Numbered from the stretch's first letter, positions 1-9,129 are shown. The stretch: DNA of 64,000 bases from Gallionella sp. (GCA_028707275.1 JAQTUP010000001.1:620001-684000); one strand, 5' to 3'. The notes: generated by a model from the sequence alone, not told the origin. A program made the numbers and translations.

Positions 1-31
1 CATACGCTATCGTCAACATCGGGGGACTGTC

Positions 32-598
32 ATGAACAGCCTAATTTTACTGGGCATCACGGTGGTGGTGCTCATCTACGGCGTCAGCCTGTATAACCAT
101 CTGGTCAATCTCAAACATGCAGTGGCCAAAGCATGGGCGAATATCGACGTGCTGCTCAAGCAGCGCCATGACGAGCTGCCCAAGTTAGTGGAAGTATGCA
201 AGCAATACAAGGCATTCGAACAGAGCACACTGCAAAAGGTGGTCGAGGCGCGCTCGCGGGTGCAGTCCGCGCGCGAGCAGGGCGACATCGGCGCGTTAGG
301 TCAGGCCGAAGGCATGTTGCGCGCAGGCCTGGGCAGCATCTTTGCCGTGGCGGAGGCCTATCCCGAACTCAAGACCAATGAACATTTCATGCAACTACAG
401 GCGCGCATCAGCGGCCTTGAGAATACCATCGCCGACCGCCGCGAGTTGTACAACGAATCGGTCAATATTTATAACGTGGGCATCGAACAGTTCCCCGCCG
501 CGCTGATCGCCAACCTGTTCCACTATGAAGCCAAAACCCTGCTGGAATTTGCAAGCAACGAAAAGACCGACGTGGACATAAAATCGCTGTTCGGCTGA
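32..598 (+). CDS. lemA: LemA family membrane protein
   Basis: The 188-residue product has the usual LemA length and architecture: one hydrophobic segment at about residues 3-21, then a long helical region containing AWANIDVLLKQRHDELPKL, the family signature. The body is expected in the periplasm or outside the membrane. The biochemical role of LemA is not established. The ATG at 32 follows GGGGGA at 21-26. The downstream gene encodes a GIDE-domain membrane protein, a partner often found beside lemA, so the two probably form an operon for an envelope function. Recognition of the family is firm; the function is not. Confidence 0.9.
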   Translation: MNSLILLGITVVVLIYGVSLYNHLVNLKHAVAKAWANIDVLLKQRHDELPKLVEVCKQYKAFEQSTLQKVVEARSRVQSAREQGDIGALGQAEGMLRAGLGSIFAVAEAYPELKTNEHFMQLQARISGLENTIADRRELYNESVNIYNVGIEQFPAALIANLFHYEAKTLLEFASNEKTDVDIKSLFG

Positions 599-682
599 CA
601 GGCATAACGTAGACCCGGCCCATGAAACCCGACGCCCCCTCTCATCCATCGTCCATCATCTCTGCCTGCCAAGGCGAGCATC

Positions 683-1588
683 GTGCAAGCCGCCATGCTG
701 GCGTCATTTCGCCATAGTTACGCCCAACTCGTCACGTCCGGCGCGCAGCTCTTCCTGCTGCTCGCCGGAGTGCACATGGAATCGGCCAGCGGCTGGCTGT
801 ATTGTCTGGCACTGATGGCCGCCATCAGCCTGGCAGCCTGGCTCTCTGCACTCAACAGACTGCGCGCCATTCGCGGCACACCCACCTCAAAAATCGCAGC
901 CGCCGCACAAGGTTATGTGGAACTGACAGGACAAGGCGAGCCGTTCGGCGATACGCCCTTGCTTGGCAAACTCACCCATCTGCCCTGCCTTTGGTACCGC
1001 TATAAGGTCGAACACCGCACGTCCCGGGACAAATGGGTGACCACCGACAGCGGCCAGAGCACCGATTCCTTCCTGTTGCAAGACGGCAGCGGCGTGTGTG
1101 TCGTCGATCCTGAAAATGCTGAAATCACCACAAAGCACCGCGAGCACTGGCGAGTTGGCGACTATCGCTACACCGAATGGAAACTGGTTCGGCAAGATAT
1201 GATTTATATCCTGGGCGAATTCAGGACGCAAAACAGTGCGGCGGAATTTGACAGTCGCGCAGAACTCAACGCATTGCTCACCGATTGGAAAAAGGACAGA
1301 CAGGAACTGTTCAGGCGGTTTGATCTGAATCAGGATGGCGAACTGAGCGAGGATGAATGGCAGCTCGCCAGACAGGCGGCCCGGCGGGAAGTGGCAAAGA
1401 TGCAGCGCGACGCGCAAATGATGCCCGATCTGCACATCATCGGTTCCACACAGGATGGCAAACCCTTTCTCATCAGCAACTTCGACGAGAAAAAGCTATC
1501 CAGACGCTTTTTGTTATGGGCATGGGCACATCTGGCGATCTTTTTCGGCGCCATCGTCGGCATCGGCTGGGTACTGCAACACGCCTGA
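683..1588 (+). CDS. GIDE-domain membrane protein with an EF-hand-like loop
   Basis: The 301-residue product has hydrophobic segments at about residues 22-54 and 276-299, with a GIDE-type domain between them (about 75-270, including LPCLWYRYKVE and ENAEITTKHREHWRVGD). GIDE is the domain of the mitochondrial E3 ligase MUL1, but bacterial members lack the RING finger and have no proven enzymatic role. Residues 214-226 read DLNQDGELSEDEW, a good EF-hand calcium loop within the domain. The GTG at 683 is preferred because AAGGCGAG lies just upstream; an ATG at 695 is the alternative. It follows lemA by 84 bp and is probably co-transcribed. Confidence 0.75.
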   Translation: MQAAMLASFRHSYAQLVTSGAQLFLLLAGVHMESASGWLYCLALMAAISLAAWLSALNRLRAIRGTPTSKIAAAAQGYVELTGQGEPFGDTPLLGKLTHLPCLWYRYKVEHRTSRDKWVTTDSGQSTDSFLLQDGSGVCVVDPENAEITTKHREHWRVGDYRYTEWKLVRQDMIYILGEFRTQNSAAEFDSRAELNALLTDWKKDRQELFRRFDLNQDGELSEDEWQLARQAARREVAKMQRDAQMMPDLHIIGSTQDGKPFLISNFDEKKLSRRFLLWAWAHLAIFFGAIVGIGWVLQHA

Positions 1589-1632
1589 TCGCCATTCGGA
1601 CGTCTTCAGCCCGGCTTGCCGTTCGGCGCCGG

Positions 1633-1731
1633 CAAAAAACAGGCAGACGCTGTTAAATCCATTGAATACAGCAAGATGCTGAGGCAATCCACATAACCGC
1701 CCACAACGTTATCCACAGATATTGTGGACAA
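1633..1731 (+). repeat. 99-bp DnaA-box repeat, copy A
   Basis: This copy begins CAAAAAACAGGCAG and ends with TTATCCACA (1709-1717) and its near-inverse TGTGGACAA (1723-1731). It is the most divergent of the three at its right-hand box. Confidence 0.75.
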
Positions 1732-1848
1732 CGCCATTTTGCTGCATCCTTGCTTCAACAAAAGTCACGCCCACCTGCTCCTCCTGCCGGATTACATCTG
1801 ATTTCAGAGCAAAAAACGCATTCAGGGGGCTATTTGAACCCCTTGCGC

Positions 1849-1947
1849 CAAAAAACAAGCAGCCGTATAAAAAACATTACAAAGCATAAAGTTAACAACA
1901 CAACCCACACCACTGCCCACAACTTTATCCACAGATACTGTGGGTAA
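1849..1947 (+). repeat. 99-bp DnaA-box repeat, copy B
   Basis: This copy begins CAAAAAACAAGCAG and ends with TTATCCACA (1925-1933) and TGTGGGTAA (1939-1947). Length and box offset match the other copies exactly, while the middle has diverged. Confidence 0.75.
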
Positions 1948-2103
1948 AACCATGCTCGGAGCGTCGCGCCCACCCTGCATCCACCCTCCCCCTTGATGCG
2001 AGTCTATCCACAAGGCGCGCCTGACCACACCTTATATTCCCCCGGCGACACCGCGAAGCGAAATTACTCCAACCTTTTGTTTGTAAAGAAATATTATTTA
2101 TAT

Positions 2104-2202
2104 CAAAAAACAGGCAGAGCAGAAAAAAGTCTTATCCCGCATAGCGTTAGCGCCACAACCCACAGAACTACCCACAGAGTTATCCACAGATAGTGTGGGT
2201 AA
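2104..2202 (+). repeat. 99-bp DnaA-box repeat, copy C
   Basis: This copy begins CAAAAAACAGGCAG and ends with TTATCCACA (2180-2188) and TGTGGGTAA (2194-2202). It lies just right of the AT-rich run. Confidence 0.75.
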
Positions 2203-2255
2203 GCAAAAATATGCTTAACCTGTAGCCACTTAGAGCAGACGCGCTCCTGAGGTGC

Positions 2256-2286
2256 AAAAAAAAAAGACACCAGAGTGTCTTTTTTT
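2256..2286 (-). terminator. Rho-independent terminator after the cytochrome b561 gene
   Basis: GACAC and GTGTC form a stem around CAGA, extended by a run of A on one side and T on the other, so it can act in both directions. It lies just beyond the stop codon of the leftward cytochrome b561 gene. Confidence 0.85.
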
Positions 2287-2306
2287 CAAACCCTGGCTCA
2301 GGACAG

Positions 2307-2831
2307 TTACTTGCGACGCGGCAACATGCGCTCCATCAGACCGTCCTTCGCAATGAACTGGTGCTTGAGAGCGCCCATCACATGCACGAGCACGAGCACG
2401 AGCAAAATGGTAAACAGGGTTTCATGCACTTCATGCGAAAACACGTGCTCATAACCGCCGTCCTTAGGCAATAAACTTGCATCACCCGAGAGCAGAGCAT
2501 GACCCGCGTCGCTGCTTATCACAGTCACAACGCCGCTGACCGGCAGCAAGAACAGCACGGTGTACAGCATGTGATGCACGCCCTTGGCAAACTTGTCCAT
2601 TGCAGTATTGCCGATAGCCGCCGGGGTACCGTCCTTGCGGCGAAAAAACAGACGCGCCACAGTCAACAGCAACACAGCAGCACCCAGCAGACCATGCACA
2701 ATGTAACCTGCCAGGCTGGCATGGCTCTCATCGGTCGCTTCGGCCAGTTCGTGACCGAAAAACCAGGCGGCGACCAGCAGTGCCAGCGTCAGCCAGTGTA
2801 TGAATATCATTCGATTGCTGTAATGCGTCAT
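2307..2831 (-). CDS. Cytochrome b561 family protein
   Basis: The 174-residue product has four predicted membrane segments and the conserved histidines of bacterial di-haem cytochrome b561 (His in MIFIHW near residue 12, His in GYIVHGLLG, HH in GVHHMLYT, and HEVHE near the third loop). Such proteins pass electrons between quinol and periplasmic acceptors; the specific partner cannot be read here. It stands alone on the minus strand with its own terminator. The region to the next divergent gene (2832-2993) should hold both promoters. Confidence 0.85.
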   Translation of the reverse strand: MTHYSNRMIFIHWLTLALLVAAWFFGHELAEATDESHASLAGYIVHGLLGAAVLLLTVARLFFRRKDGTPAAIGNTAMDKFAKGVHHMLYTVLFLLPVSGVVTVISSDAGHALLSGDASLLPKDGGYEHVFSHEVHETLFTILLVLVLVHVMGALKHQFIAKDGLMERMLPRRK

Positions 2832-2993
2832 AAGCTTCCCCTCAAGTAGTTAGAACACATCCGATAGCGCTGAGCCGACAAAGTTCCATTGCAACGATAA
2901 TAAGTGCTCGCCCGGAACGAATCAAAACTTCGCCCGCCCTTACTTTTGTCAGTCTATCGCGGTATGCTGGCCGCCTCACAGGAGACCGATGAC

Positions 2994-5513
2994 ATGAATA
3001 CGCAGGATGAATCAGGGCTGAGTGCGGAAGAGGTGAAGCAGCGTCAGGCCGAGGATGGCTACAATGAGTTGACCCCTCCTCACCCTCGGCATCTGTATCA
3101 CATCGCGGCGGAAGTATTGCGCGAGCCGATGTTCCTGTTGCTGATTGCGGCAGGCGGCATCTATCTGCTGCTGGGCGAAGTATCCGATGCACTGATGTTA
3201 CTGGGCTTCGTCGTGATTATCATCACCATGACGGTCTTTCAGGCGCAAAAAAGCGAAAGGGTGCTGGAGGCCTTGCGCGATTTATCCAGCCCGCGTGCGC
3301 TGGTCATGCGCGACGGACGAGTACAGCGCATCGCCGGGCGAGAGGTCGTCACAGGCGATTTGCTGCTGCTCACAGAAGGCGACAGAGTGGCCGCCGATGC
3401 CGTTTTGCTCGGCTGCTGCGATTTGCAGGCCGATGAGTCCATGCTCACCGGCGAATCCATGCCGGTATGCAAACGCGCAGGCGAAGCCGGTTCGGCCCTT
3501 GCAGAACCGGGCGGAGATGATCTGCCCTTCGTGTATGCCGGCACGGTGCTGGTGCAAGGCAGCGGCACAGGCCGGGTGATAGCCACAGGCATACACAGCG
3601 CCATCGGCAAGATAGGCCGGTCACTGGAAGACACGCAGGCCGGCACATCCCCTTTGCGTATCCAGACAGGGCGACTGGTGCGCCGACTGGCCATCATCGC
3701 CATCGCGCTTTGCATCGCGCTGGTGCTGATCTATGGTTACACGCGCGGGCACTGGCTCAACGCGCTGCTGGCCGGCATCAGCCTGGCGATGTCCACGCTG
3801 CCCGAGGAACTGCCGGTGATTCTGTCGATATTCATGTCGCTGGGCGCATGGCGCATTTCACAACACGGCGTGCTCACGAGGCGACTGGATGCCATCGAGA
3901 CACTGGGGGCGGCCACTGTGCTCTGCACCGACAAGACCGGCACGCTGACCGAAAATAAAATGACGATACGCAGGCTGTACAGCGCGGATCGCATGCTGGA
4001 TGTACGAGATAACGCAGCATTGCCCGAACCCTGGCATGAGCTTGTGGAATACGGCATTCTGGCCAGCGAGCGCGACCCGTTCGACCCGATGGAACGCGCC
4101 CTGCATGAACTGGGCAATCGCACCCTGGGCGGCAGTGAACACCTGCATAACGAATGGGAAATCGTCCACGAATACAGCCTGTCACCCGAAATGCCGACCA
4201 TGTCGCATGTCTGGCAGGCTGATAACCCGCCGCACCATCTGGTCGCGGCCAAGGGCGCACCGGAGGCCATCATCGACCTTTGTCACCTGCCCGAAGACCT
4301 GGCGAAAAATATCGGACAAATCGCCGACAAAATGGCCGACGAAGGCTTGCGCGTCCTGGGCGTTGCGCGCGCCCGATTGCCACCTGCCGGCGAGCCGGAA
4401 CAACATTGGCCCGATTGTCAGCACGATATTGAGTTTTCCTTTGTCGGCCTGCTCGGCCTGCAAGATCCGCTGCGCCCCGATGTAAAAGAGGCCATCGCCC
4501 AGTGCCACGAAGCCGGTATTCGCGTCGTCATGATTACCGGCGACCATGCCAGAACGGCACAGGCCATCGCCCGCGAACTCGGCTTGCCCGCGAAAGAGGT
4601 TCTGACAGGCCGTGAGCTGGCCGAACTGTCCGACGAAGCACTGCGCGCCCGGCTGCGAGAAGTTCAGGTGTTTGCACGCATCGCGCCGCAACAGAAATTA
4701 CGCCTGGTGGAGTCCTTTAAGGCCAACGGTGAAGTCGTCGCGATGACAGGCGATGGCGTGAACGATGCGCCCGCACTCAAGGCCGCGCATATCGGCGTGG
4801 CGATGGGTCGGCGCGGCACAGATGTCGCACGGGAAGCGGCAAGTCTCGTGCTGCTCGAAGATGACTTTTCATCCCTGGTCACCACGGTGCGCCTGGGGCG
4901 GCGCATTTACGACAATCTTCGCCGCGCGATGAGCTATGCACTGGCCGCTCACCTGCCTATCGTCGGCATGGCGATGCTGCCAGTACTGCTTGGGAATCCG
5001 CTGATGCTGCTGCCCGCGCACATCATGTTTCTGGAACTGATCATCGGCCCTGCCTGCTCGATCTTTTTCGAGTCCGAACCTGAAGAATCAGACATCATGC
5101 AGCGCCCGCCCAGAGCTGCGAACGAAGCGCTGTTTGGCGGAGGCCGGCTGATAGCCTGCCTGTTGCAAGGGGGCGTGGCATTCCTTGTTTGCGCCGCCAT
5201 TTATCTCGTGTCACTTTTGCTGGGAAACGACGAAAACACCATACGAGCGCTGGTGTTCACGGCGATGGTAGGCGGAAATATTGCGTTAGTATTCGCTAAC
5301 CGGGCAGCGTCCCGGCAAGGCATGCCAGCTCAAAACCCTGTGCTGCGCTGGATATTGCTGGGAACCGGCACAGGCCTCGTCGTGGTGCTGGGCACCCCGG
5401 CACTTTCTGAAGTGTTCCATTTCTCGGGGAACCTTTTATTCATTCTGGGCACCGGTATACTGGCAGCATTGAGCACGTGGCTTACCGCCGTGCGCATAAC
5501 AGGAAAAAAATGA
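2994..5513 (+). CDS. Cation-translocating P-type ATPase
   Basis: From the ATG at 2994, which has AGGAG at 2980-2984, the product is 839 residues. It shows the actuator motif LTGES at about 151-155, PEELP in M4 at about 270-274, the phosphorylation motif CTDKTGTLT with Asp about 313, and the hinge motif TGDGVNDAP. The N domain is short, as in bacterial P2/P3-type pumps. The M6 segment reads MFLELIIGPACSIFFESEPE, with acidic residues that differ from classical SERCA. The ion (Ca, Mn, Mg or H) cannot be decided by eye. Its stop codon overlaps the start of the protease gene (ATGA at 5510-5513), so the two are translationally coupled. An upstream in-frame ATG at 2904 is less likely because it lacks a good ribosome site. 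Confidence 0.9.
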   Translation: MNTQDESGLSAEEVKQRQAEDGYNELTPPHPRHLYHIAAEVLREPMFLLLIAAGGIYLLLGEVSDALMLLGFVVIIITMTVFQAQKSERVLEALRDLSSPRALVMRDGRVQRIAGREVVTGDLLLLTEGDRVAADAVLLGCCDLQADESMLTGESMPVCKRAGEAGSALAEPGGDDLPFVYAGTVLVQGSGTGRVIATGIHSAIGKIGRSLEDTQAGTSPLRIQTGRLVRRLAIIAIALCIALVLIYGYTRGHWLNALLAGISLAMSTLPEELPVILSIFMSLGAWRISQHGVLTRRLDAIETLGAATVLCTDKTGTLTENKMTIRRLYSADRMLDVRDNAALPEPWHELVEYGILASERDPFDPMERALHELGNRTLGGSEHLHNEWEIVHEYSLSPEMPTMSHVWQADNPPHHLVAAKGAPEAIIDLCHLPEDLAKNIGQIADKMADEGLRVLGVARARLPPAGEPEQHWPDCQHDIEFSFVGLLGLQDPLRPDVKEAIAQCHEAGIRVVMITGDHARTAQAIARELGLPAKEVLTGRELAELSDEALRARLREVQVFARIAPQQKLRLVESFKANGEVVAMTGDGVNDAPALKAAHIGVAMGRRGTDVAREAASLVLLEDDFSSLVTTVRLGRRIYDNLRRAMSYALAAHLPIVGMAMLPVLLGNPLMLLPAHIMFLELIIGPACSIFFESEPEESDIMQRPPRAANEALFGGGRLIACLLQGGVAFLVCAAIYLVSLLLGNDENTIRALVFTAMVGGNIALVFANRAASRQGMPAQNPVLRWILLGTGTGLVVVLGTPALSEVFHFSGNLLFILGTGILAALSTWLTAVRITGKK

Positions 5514-6835
5514 CGGATAGGATAAAAACGATGACTGTTTCTGCCACTTTGGCGACTTGTACGAGCTTTTTGATGGCCTTATGGCTGGCCGGTGCCGCTG
5601 CAGAAGCGCAACTCGCGCCCCCCTCCTCGTCTGCGCAGCATATCTACTCGCAGGCCAAACCTGATCTGTTGCAATTACGCGTGCTGCTCAAAAGCGGGCA
5701 CACCCAGTCGTCCGTCGGGTCGGGGTTTTTGATTGGCACCAGCCATCTGGTGGTGACCAACTATCATGTCATGTCGCAAATCGCGCTGGAGCCGGAAACC
5801 TATACCGGCGAATATATCGACACCAACGGACGTCGCGGCGCTGTCGAATTGCTGGCAGTCGATGTGCTGCACGACCTGGCCGTCGTGCGCATTGACAGGC
5901 CCGGCAGCGGATTCTTTACCGTGCCCGAACAACTCCCGACGCTCACGCAGGGGCAGTATTTATACTCCCTGGGCAACCCGCTGGATCTGGGCTTTGCCAT
6001 TTCGGAAGGCGCTTACAACGGCGTGATCAGTCGCGGTTTTTACGACCAGCTGATGTTCACAGGCCCCATCAATGCGGGCATGAGCGGCGGGCCTAATATG
6101 ACAGTCGACGGACAGGTGGCCGGGGTGAACGTATCCAAACGGCAAGATGGCGAACTGGTGAGCTTTCTGGTTCCGGCGCGTTACGTCCGCGACCTGCTCA
6201 AAAAAGTTGCAGGGCAAAAACAAACCCCAAAGGATTTCAAGATACTGACAGGGTTACAGCTGCTCGAACATCAGGCGCTGATGATGGATAGACTGGAGAA
6301 GACGCCACTGACCTTCAAGGTATTGGGCCCCTACCGGGTGCCTGCATGGGAGTCGGACCAGGTTCGCTGCTGGGGGCAGTCCAATGCAAAACAAAGCAAG
6401 CCCTATACCGTGGACGAGGTTAACTGTGCGATAGAATCCAGAATTTATGTATCCGATCAACTGGAAACGGGCATGATTGCCATCAATCACAAATTCCTTA
6501 AAAGCCGCGAACTGGGCGTTTGGCAGTTTTCATCGCTGGCGGGCGCATCGTTCAAGGATCAGGGCATGGGCGGACACAAGGACACGCGCTACACCCAGGC
6601 ACAGTGCCGGGAACAATTTGTCAGCAACGGAAAGTTGCCCATGCGCGCGGTGATCTGCCTGCGCGCCTACCGAAAATTTCCCGAGCTGTACGACTTCGCG
6701 CTGATGACCGCCAGCACCGACGAGAGTCGTATGAGCCTGCAAAGCCGACTTGATGCCAGAGGCGTATCGTTCGAAAACGGCCTGCGCATTTCGCGCATCT
6801 TCATAGAAGGTATCAGCCGCGAGAGCCGCCCATGA
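5510..6835 (+). CDS. Secreted trypsin-like serine protease
   Basis: The 441-residue product starts with a signal peptide (residues 1-33, hydrophobic core then AGAAAEA). A trypsin-like domain follows, with His86 in VVTNYHV, Asp122 in LHDLAVV and Ser192 in NAGMSGGP, so the catalytic triad is complete. The layout is HtrA-like, but I see no PDZ domain. The C-terminal 200 residues are of a kind I do not recognise. Start and stop overlap both neighbours by four bases (ATGA at 5510 and at 6832), so it belongs to one operon with the ATPase and the FHA protein. It probably acts in the periplasm; its substrate is unknown. Confidence 0.85.
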   Translation: MTDRIKTMTVSATLATCTSFLMALWLAGAAAEAQLAPPSSSAQHIYSQAKPDLLQLRVLLKSGHTQSSVGSGFLIGTSHLVVTNYHVMSQIALEPETYTGEYIDTNGRRGAVELLAVDVLHDLAVVRIDRPGSGFFTVPEQLPTLTQGQYLYSLGNPLDLGFAISEGAYNGVISRGFYDQLMFTGPINAGMSGGPNMTVDGQVAGVNVSKRQDGELVSFLVPARYVRDLLKKVAGQKQTPKDFKILTGLQLLEHQALMMDRLEKTPLTFKVLGPYRVPAWESDQVRCWGQSNAKQSKPYTVDEVNCAIESRIYVSDQLETGMIAINHKFLKSRELGVWQFSSLAGASFKDQGMGGHKDTRYTQAQCREQFVSNGKLPMRAVICLRAYRKFPELYDFALMTASTDESRMSLQSRLDARGVSFENGLRISRIFIEGISRESRP

Positions 6836-7821
6836 ATCCGCCCTTCTTTGTCGAAGTATTAAATCGCAGCGGAGAAGTCAGACATCGCCAGCGGGTCGAC
6901 GCGCTGCCCATCCGCATCGGCCGGGGCTATGACAACGACTTTATCCTCGATGACCGGCACGCCTGCCCGCATCACGCGATCATCGAGCGCAGCTGCGAGG
7001 GCGATATTTCAATCCGCGATCTTGACAGCAAAAATGGCGTGATCCTCAAGGGGAGCAGATGTGAGCGCGCCTCCCTGGACGGGAACACGATCTTCAGGCT
7101 GGGTCATACCCCCCTCAGACTGCGTTCGGTGGATTTTCCAACAGACGATGCCCTGACCGATACCACCTTGCATCAGTGGGAAGGCTGGCCTCCTGCCATG
7201 ACAGGCGTGCTCGTGATTTTGCTGCTGACGCTGGCGGGCGAATGGTTTACGGATACCGAAAAATTTGAACCGATCCGCTATGTTACGGCGAGTGTCGGCG
7301 TGCTGAGCATGAGCCTGCTGTGGTGCGGCACATGGGCGTTGGCCAACCGGCTGTTTGCCGGACATATGCGCATCGGTCGTCACCTGTTCATTACGGCGTG
7401 CGGCCTGCTGGTCTCAGAGATCATTTCGCTGCTGTGTTCAATATCGGCTTACGCCTTTTCACTGGAAGTCTTCACGCGCTACGACAGCCATCTTGCGATG
7501 GCCGTCGTCTCCGGCATGGTGTACTTCCATCTGCTCACCATCAATCCTGCCCACAAAAAAAGTTTTGCCCTGACAGGCGTAATTGTTTCGCTGATGGGCT
7601 CGGTTGTAATACTGATGATCAATTTCCAGAGCAAAGGCTACCTGGCTGACGAGCTGTTTATGAGCGAGATGTTTAGCCCGGCGTGGCGAATGAGTTCGGA
7701 CAAACCGGCAAGCGACTTTCTGGCGGAAACCCGAAAACTCAAGGATATCGTCGACACCGAGCGCGCAAGGCCTGTCAGCGGAGACCTGGCAGACGATGAA
7801 GGCGAAAAAAACGGCAACTAG
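6832..7821 (+). CDS. FHA-domain membrane protein
   Basis: The 329-residue product has an N-terminal FHA fold at about residues 22-95, with IRIGRGYDNDF, HHAIIE and LDSKNGVILKG in the expected places for phosphothreonine recognition. About five hydrophobic segments follow from residue 120 to 265, with a polar tail. It is the last gene of the ATPase-protease-FHA operon. An FHA domain facing the cytoplasm suggests control by a Ser/Thr kinase, but no kinase gene is in the window. The domain call is firm and the pathway is unknown. Confidence 0.82.
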   Translation: MNPPFFVEVLNRSGEVRHRQRVDALPIRIGRGYDNDFILDDRHACPHHAIIERSCEGDISIRDLDSKNGVILKGSRCERASLDGNTIFRLGHTPLRLRSVDFPTDDALTDTTLHQWEGWPPAMTGVLVILLLTLAGEWFTDTEKFEPIRYVTASVGVLSMSLLWCGTWALANRLFAGHMRIGRHLFITACGLLVSEIISLLCSISAYAFSLEVFTRYDSHLAMAVVSGMVYFHLLTINPAHKKSFALTGVIVSLMGSVVILMINFQSKGYLADELFMSEMFSPAWRMSSDKPASDFLAETRKLKDIVDTERARPVSGDLADDEGEKNGN

Positions 7822-7857
7822 CAGCCTGTCGCTGCAAAAAGTCCGGCAGGCTGCTAG
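7818..7857 (+). terminator. Hairpin after the FHA gene
   Basis: CTAGCAGCCTG (7818-7828) and CAGGCTGCTAG (7847-7857) form a perfect 11-bp stem overlapping the FHA stop codon. There is no T-run, so it may be a processing or Rho-assisted signal rather than a classical terminator. Confidence 0.5.
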
Positions 7858-7898
7858 AATCCATGCTTTGCAACTGATCTCATCAAAGGAATTCGAAT

Positions 7899-8819
7899 AT
7901 GTCCATGTCCGACCGCGACGGCTTTATCTGGTACGACGGCAAACTTGTGCCGTGGCGCGATGCCACGACCCATGTGCTGACCCACACCCTGCACTACGGC
8001 ATGGGCGTATTTGAAGGCGTGCGCGCTTACAAGGCGACAGAGGGCACCGCGATTTTCCGTCTTGCCGAACACACCGACCGCCTGTTTAATTCGGCGCACA
8101 TCTTCCAGATGAAGATGCCCTATGACAAGGAAACGATCATCGAGGCGCACCGGGAAGTGGTCCGTGCCAACAAGCTCGAATCGTGCTACATCCGCCCCAT
8201 CTGTTTTTATGGTTCCGAGGCGATGGGAATTGCCGCGACCACCTTGTCCACCCATGTGGCCATCGCCGCCTGGCCCTGGGGCGCATATCTGGGCGACGAA
8301 GGGATGCAAAAGGGCATCCGCGTCAAGACGTCAAGTTTCACCCGCCACCATGTCAACGTAAACATGTGCCGCGCCAAATCGGTGACGACTTACGCCAATT
8401 CTATCCTGGCGCATCAGGAAGTCGCGAACGACAACTACGACGAAGCGCTGTTGCTGGATGTCGATGGCTATGTGGCAGAAGGCGCGGGCGAAAACATCTT
8501 CATCGTCAAGAAGGGCAAGTTGTACACGCCGGACCTGACTTCGTGCCTGGAAGGCATCACGCGAGATTCAGTGATCACACTGGCGCGCGAAATGGGCATA
8601 GAGGTGATTGAAAAGCGCATCACCCGCGACGAGATTTACTGCGCCGAAGAAGCCTTCTTTACCGGCACGGCAGCAGAAGTGACGCCGATCCGCGAACTGG
8701 ACCAGCGTACCATAGGCGCGGGAGTACGCGGGCCTGTCACGACGCTGTTGCAACAGGCCTTCTTCGATTGCGTGGCGGGCCGTCATCCGCTGCACACCGA
8801 CTGGCTGAACTACGTTTAA
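7899..8819 (+). CDS. ilvE: Branched-chain amino acid aminotransferase
   Basis: The 306-residue product is a class IV PLP aminotransferase that transfers the amino group between glutamate and the keto acids of Leu, Ile and Val. The PLP lysine is Lys160 in CRAKSVTTYANS. GMGVFEGVRAY and EGAGENIFIV are typical of IlvE, and length is normal. AAAGGAATTC precedes the ATG at 7899. It shares a pathway with leuCDB far downstream in the window. Confidence 0.95.
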   Translation: MSMSDRDGFIWYDGKLVPWRDATTHVLTHTLHYGMGVFEGVRAYKATEGTAIFRLAEHTDRLFNSAHIFQMKMPYDKETIIEAHREVVRANKLESCYIRPICFYGSEAMGIAATTLSTHVAIAAWPWGAYLGDEGMQKGIRVKTSSFTRHHVNVNMCRAKSVTTYANSILAHQEVANDNYDEALLLDVDGYVAEGAGENIFIVKKGKLYTPDLTSCLEGITRDSVITLAREMGIEVIEKRITRDEIYCAEEAFFTGTAAEVTPIRELDQRTIGAGVRGPVTTLLQQAFFDCVAGRHPLHTDWLNYV

Positions 8820-8830
8820 TCTGCAAAGTT

Positions 8831-8864
8831 GTTCTGCGAAAAGGCGACTGTTTTTTCGCAGAAC
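8831..8864 (+). terminator. Perfect 12-bp stem-loop between ilvE and the zinc-finger gene
   Basis: GTTCTGCGAAAA (8831-8842) pairs with TTTTCGCAGAAC (8853-8864). It lies 12 bp after the ilvE stop and 20 bp before the ribosome site of the next gene, so it could end ilvE mRNA or protect its 3' end. Confidence 0.5.
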
Positions 8865-8896
8865 AAGAAGTCTTTTTACGTTTAAGGAGATGCACC

Positions 8897-9079
8897 GTGA
8901 GTCAACAAGTCGAAGTCACCAAAAATGATCTGCCGCTGACCTGCCCTATGCCTGGCAAGAGTCTGTGGAATGCACACCCGAAAGTGACGCTGGCGCTCGA
9001 CGCCTCTGGCGAGGCGCATTGCCCGTACTGCGGCACACGCTACAAATTGACAGGCGAATTACCGCACGGCCATCACTAG
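8897..9079 (+). CDS. CHCC-type zinc-finger domain protein
   Basis: The product of 60 residues reads from a GTG at 8897 placed seven bases after AAGGAGA. It carries LTCPMPGKSLWNAHPKV and, near the end, HCPYCGTRYKL. This matches the short zf-CHCC family related to the mitochondrial complex I subunit NDUFS6. The family binds zinc; its bacterial role is not settled. It sits between ilvE and waaF, an arrangement common in betaproteobacteria. Confidence 0.85.
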   Translation: MSQQVEVTKNDLPLTCPMPGKSLWNAHPKVTLALDASGEAHCPYCGTRYKLTGELPHGHH

Positions 9080-9129
9080 CAGCCTGCCCTTCCTTCCGAC
9101 CGGGAGAGAAGCGTGAACATGAAGGTTGA

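Larger units (their letters stand above)
1589..2255. other. Gene-free region with DnaA-box repeats; candidate origin-like or DnaA-titrating site
   Basis: No credible gene lies here. The region holds three 99-bp direct repeats at 1633-1731, 1849-1947 and 2104-2202. Each contains a perfect TTATCCACA at the same offset, followed 5 bp later by a near-inverse box. An extra one-mismatch box, CTATCCACA, is at 2004-2012. An AT-rich run at about 2064-2110 could act as an unwinding element. Together this resembles an origin or a DnaA-titration locus. No dnaA, dnaN or gyrB gene is present in the window, so a chromosomal oriC is possible but unproven. Confidence 0.55.

Noticed and set aside
1589..2306. 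Definite chromosomal oriC
   Set aside because: The DnaA boxes are clear, but neither dnaA nor other origin genes are present, so only an origin-like call is supported.
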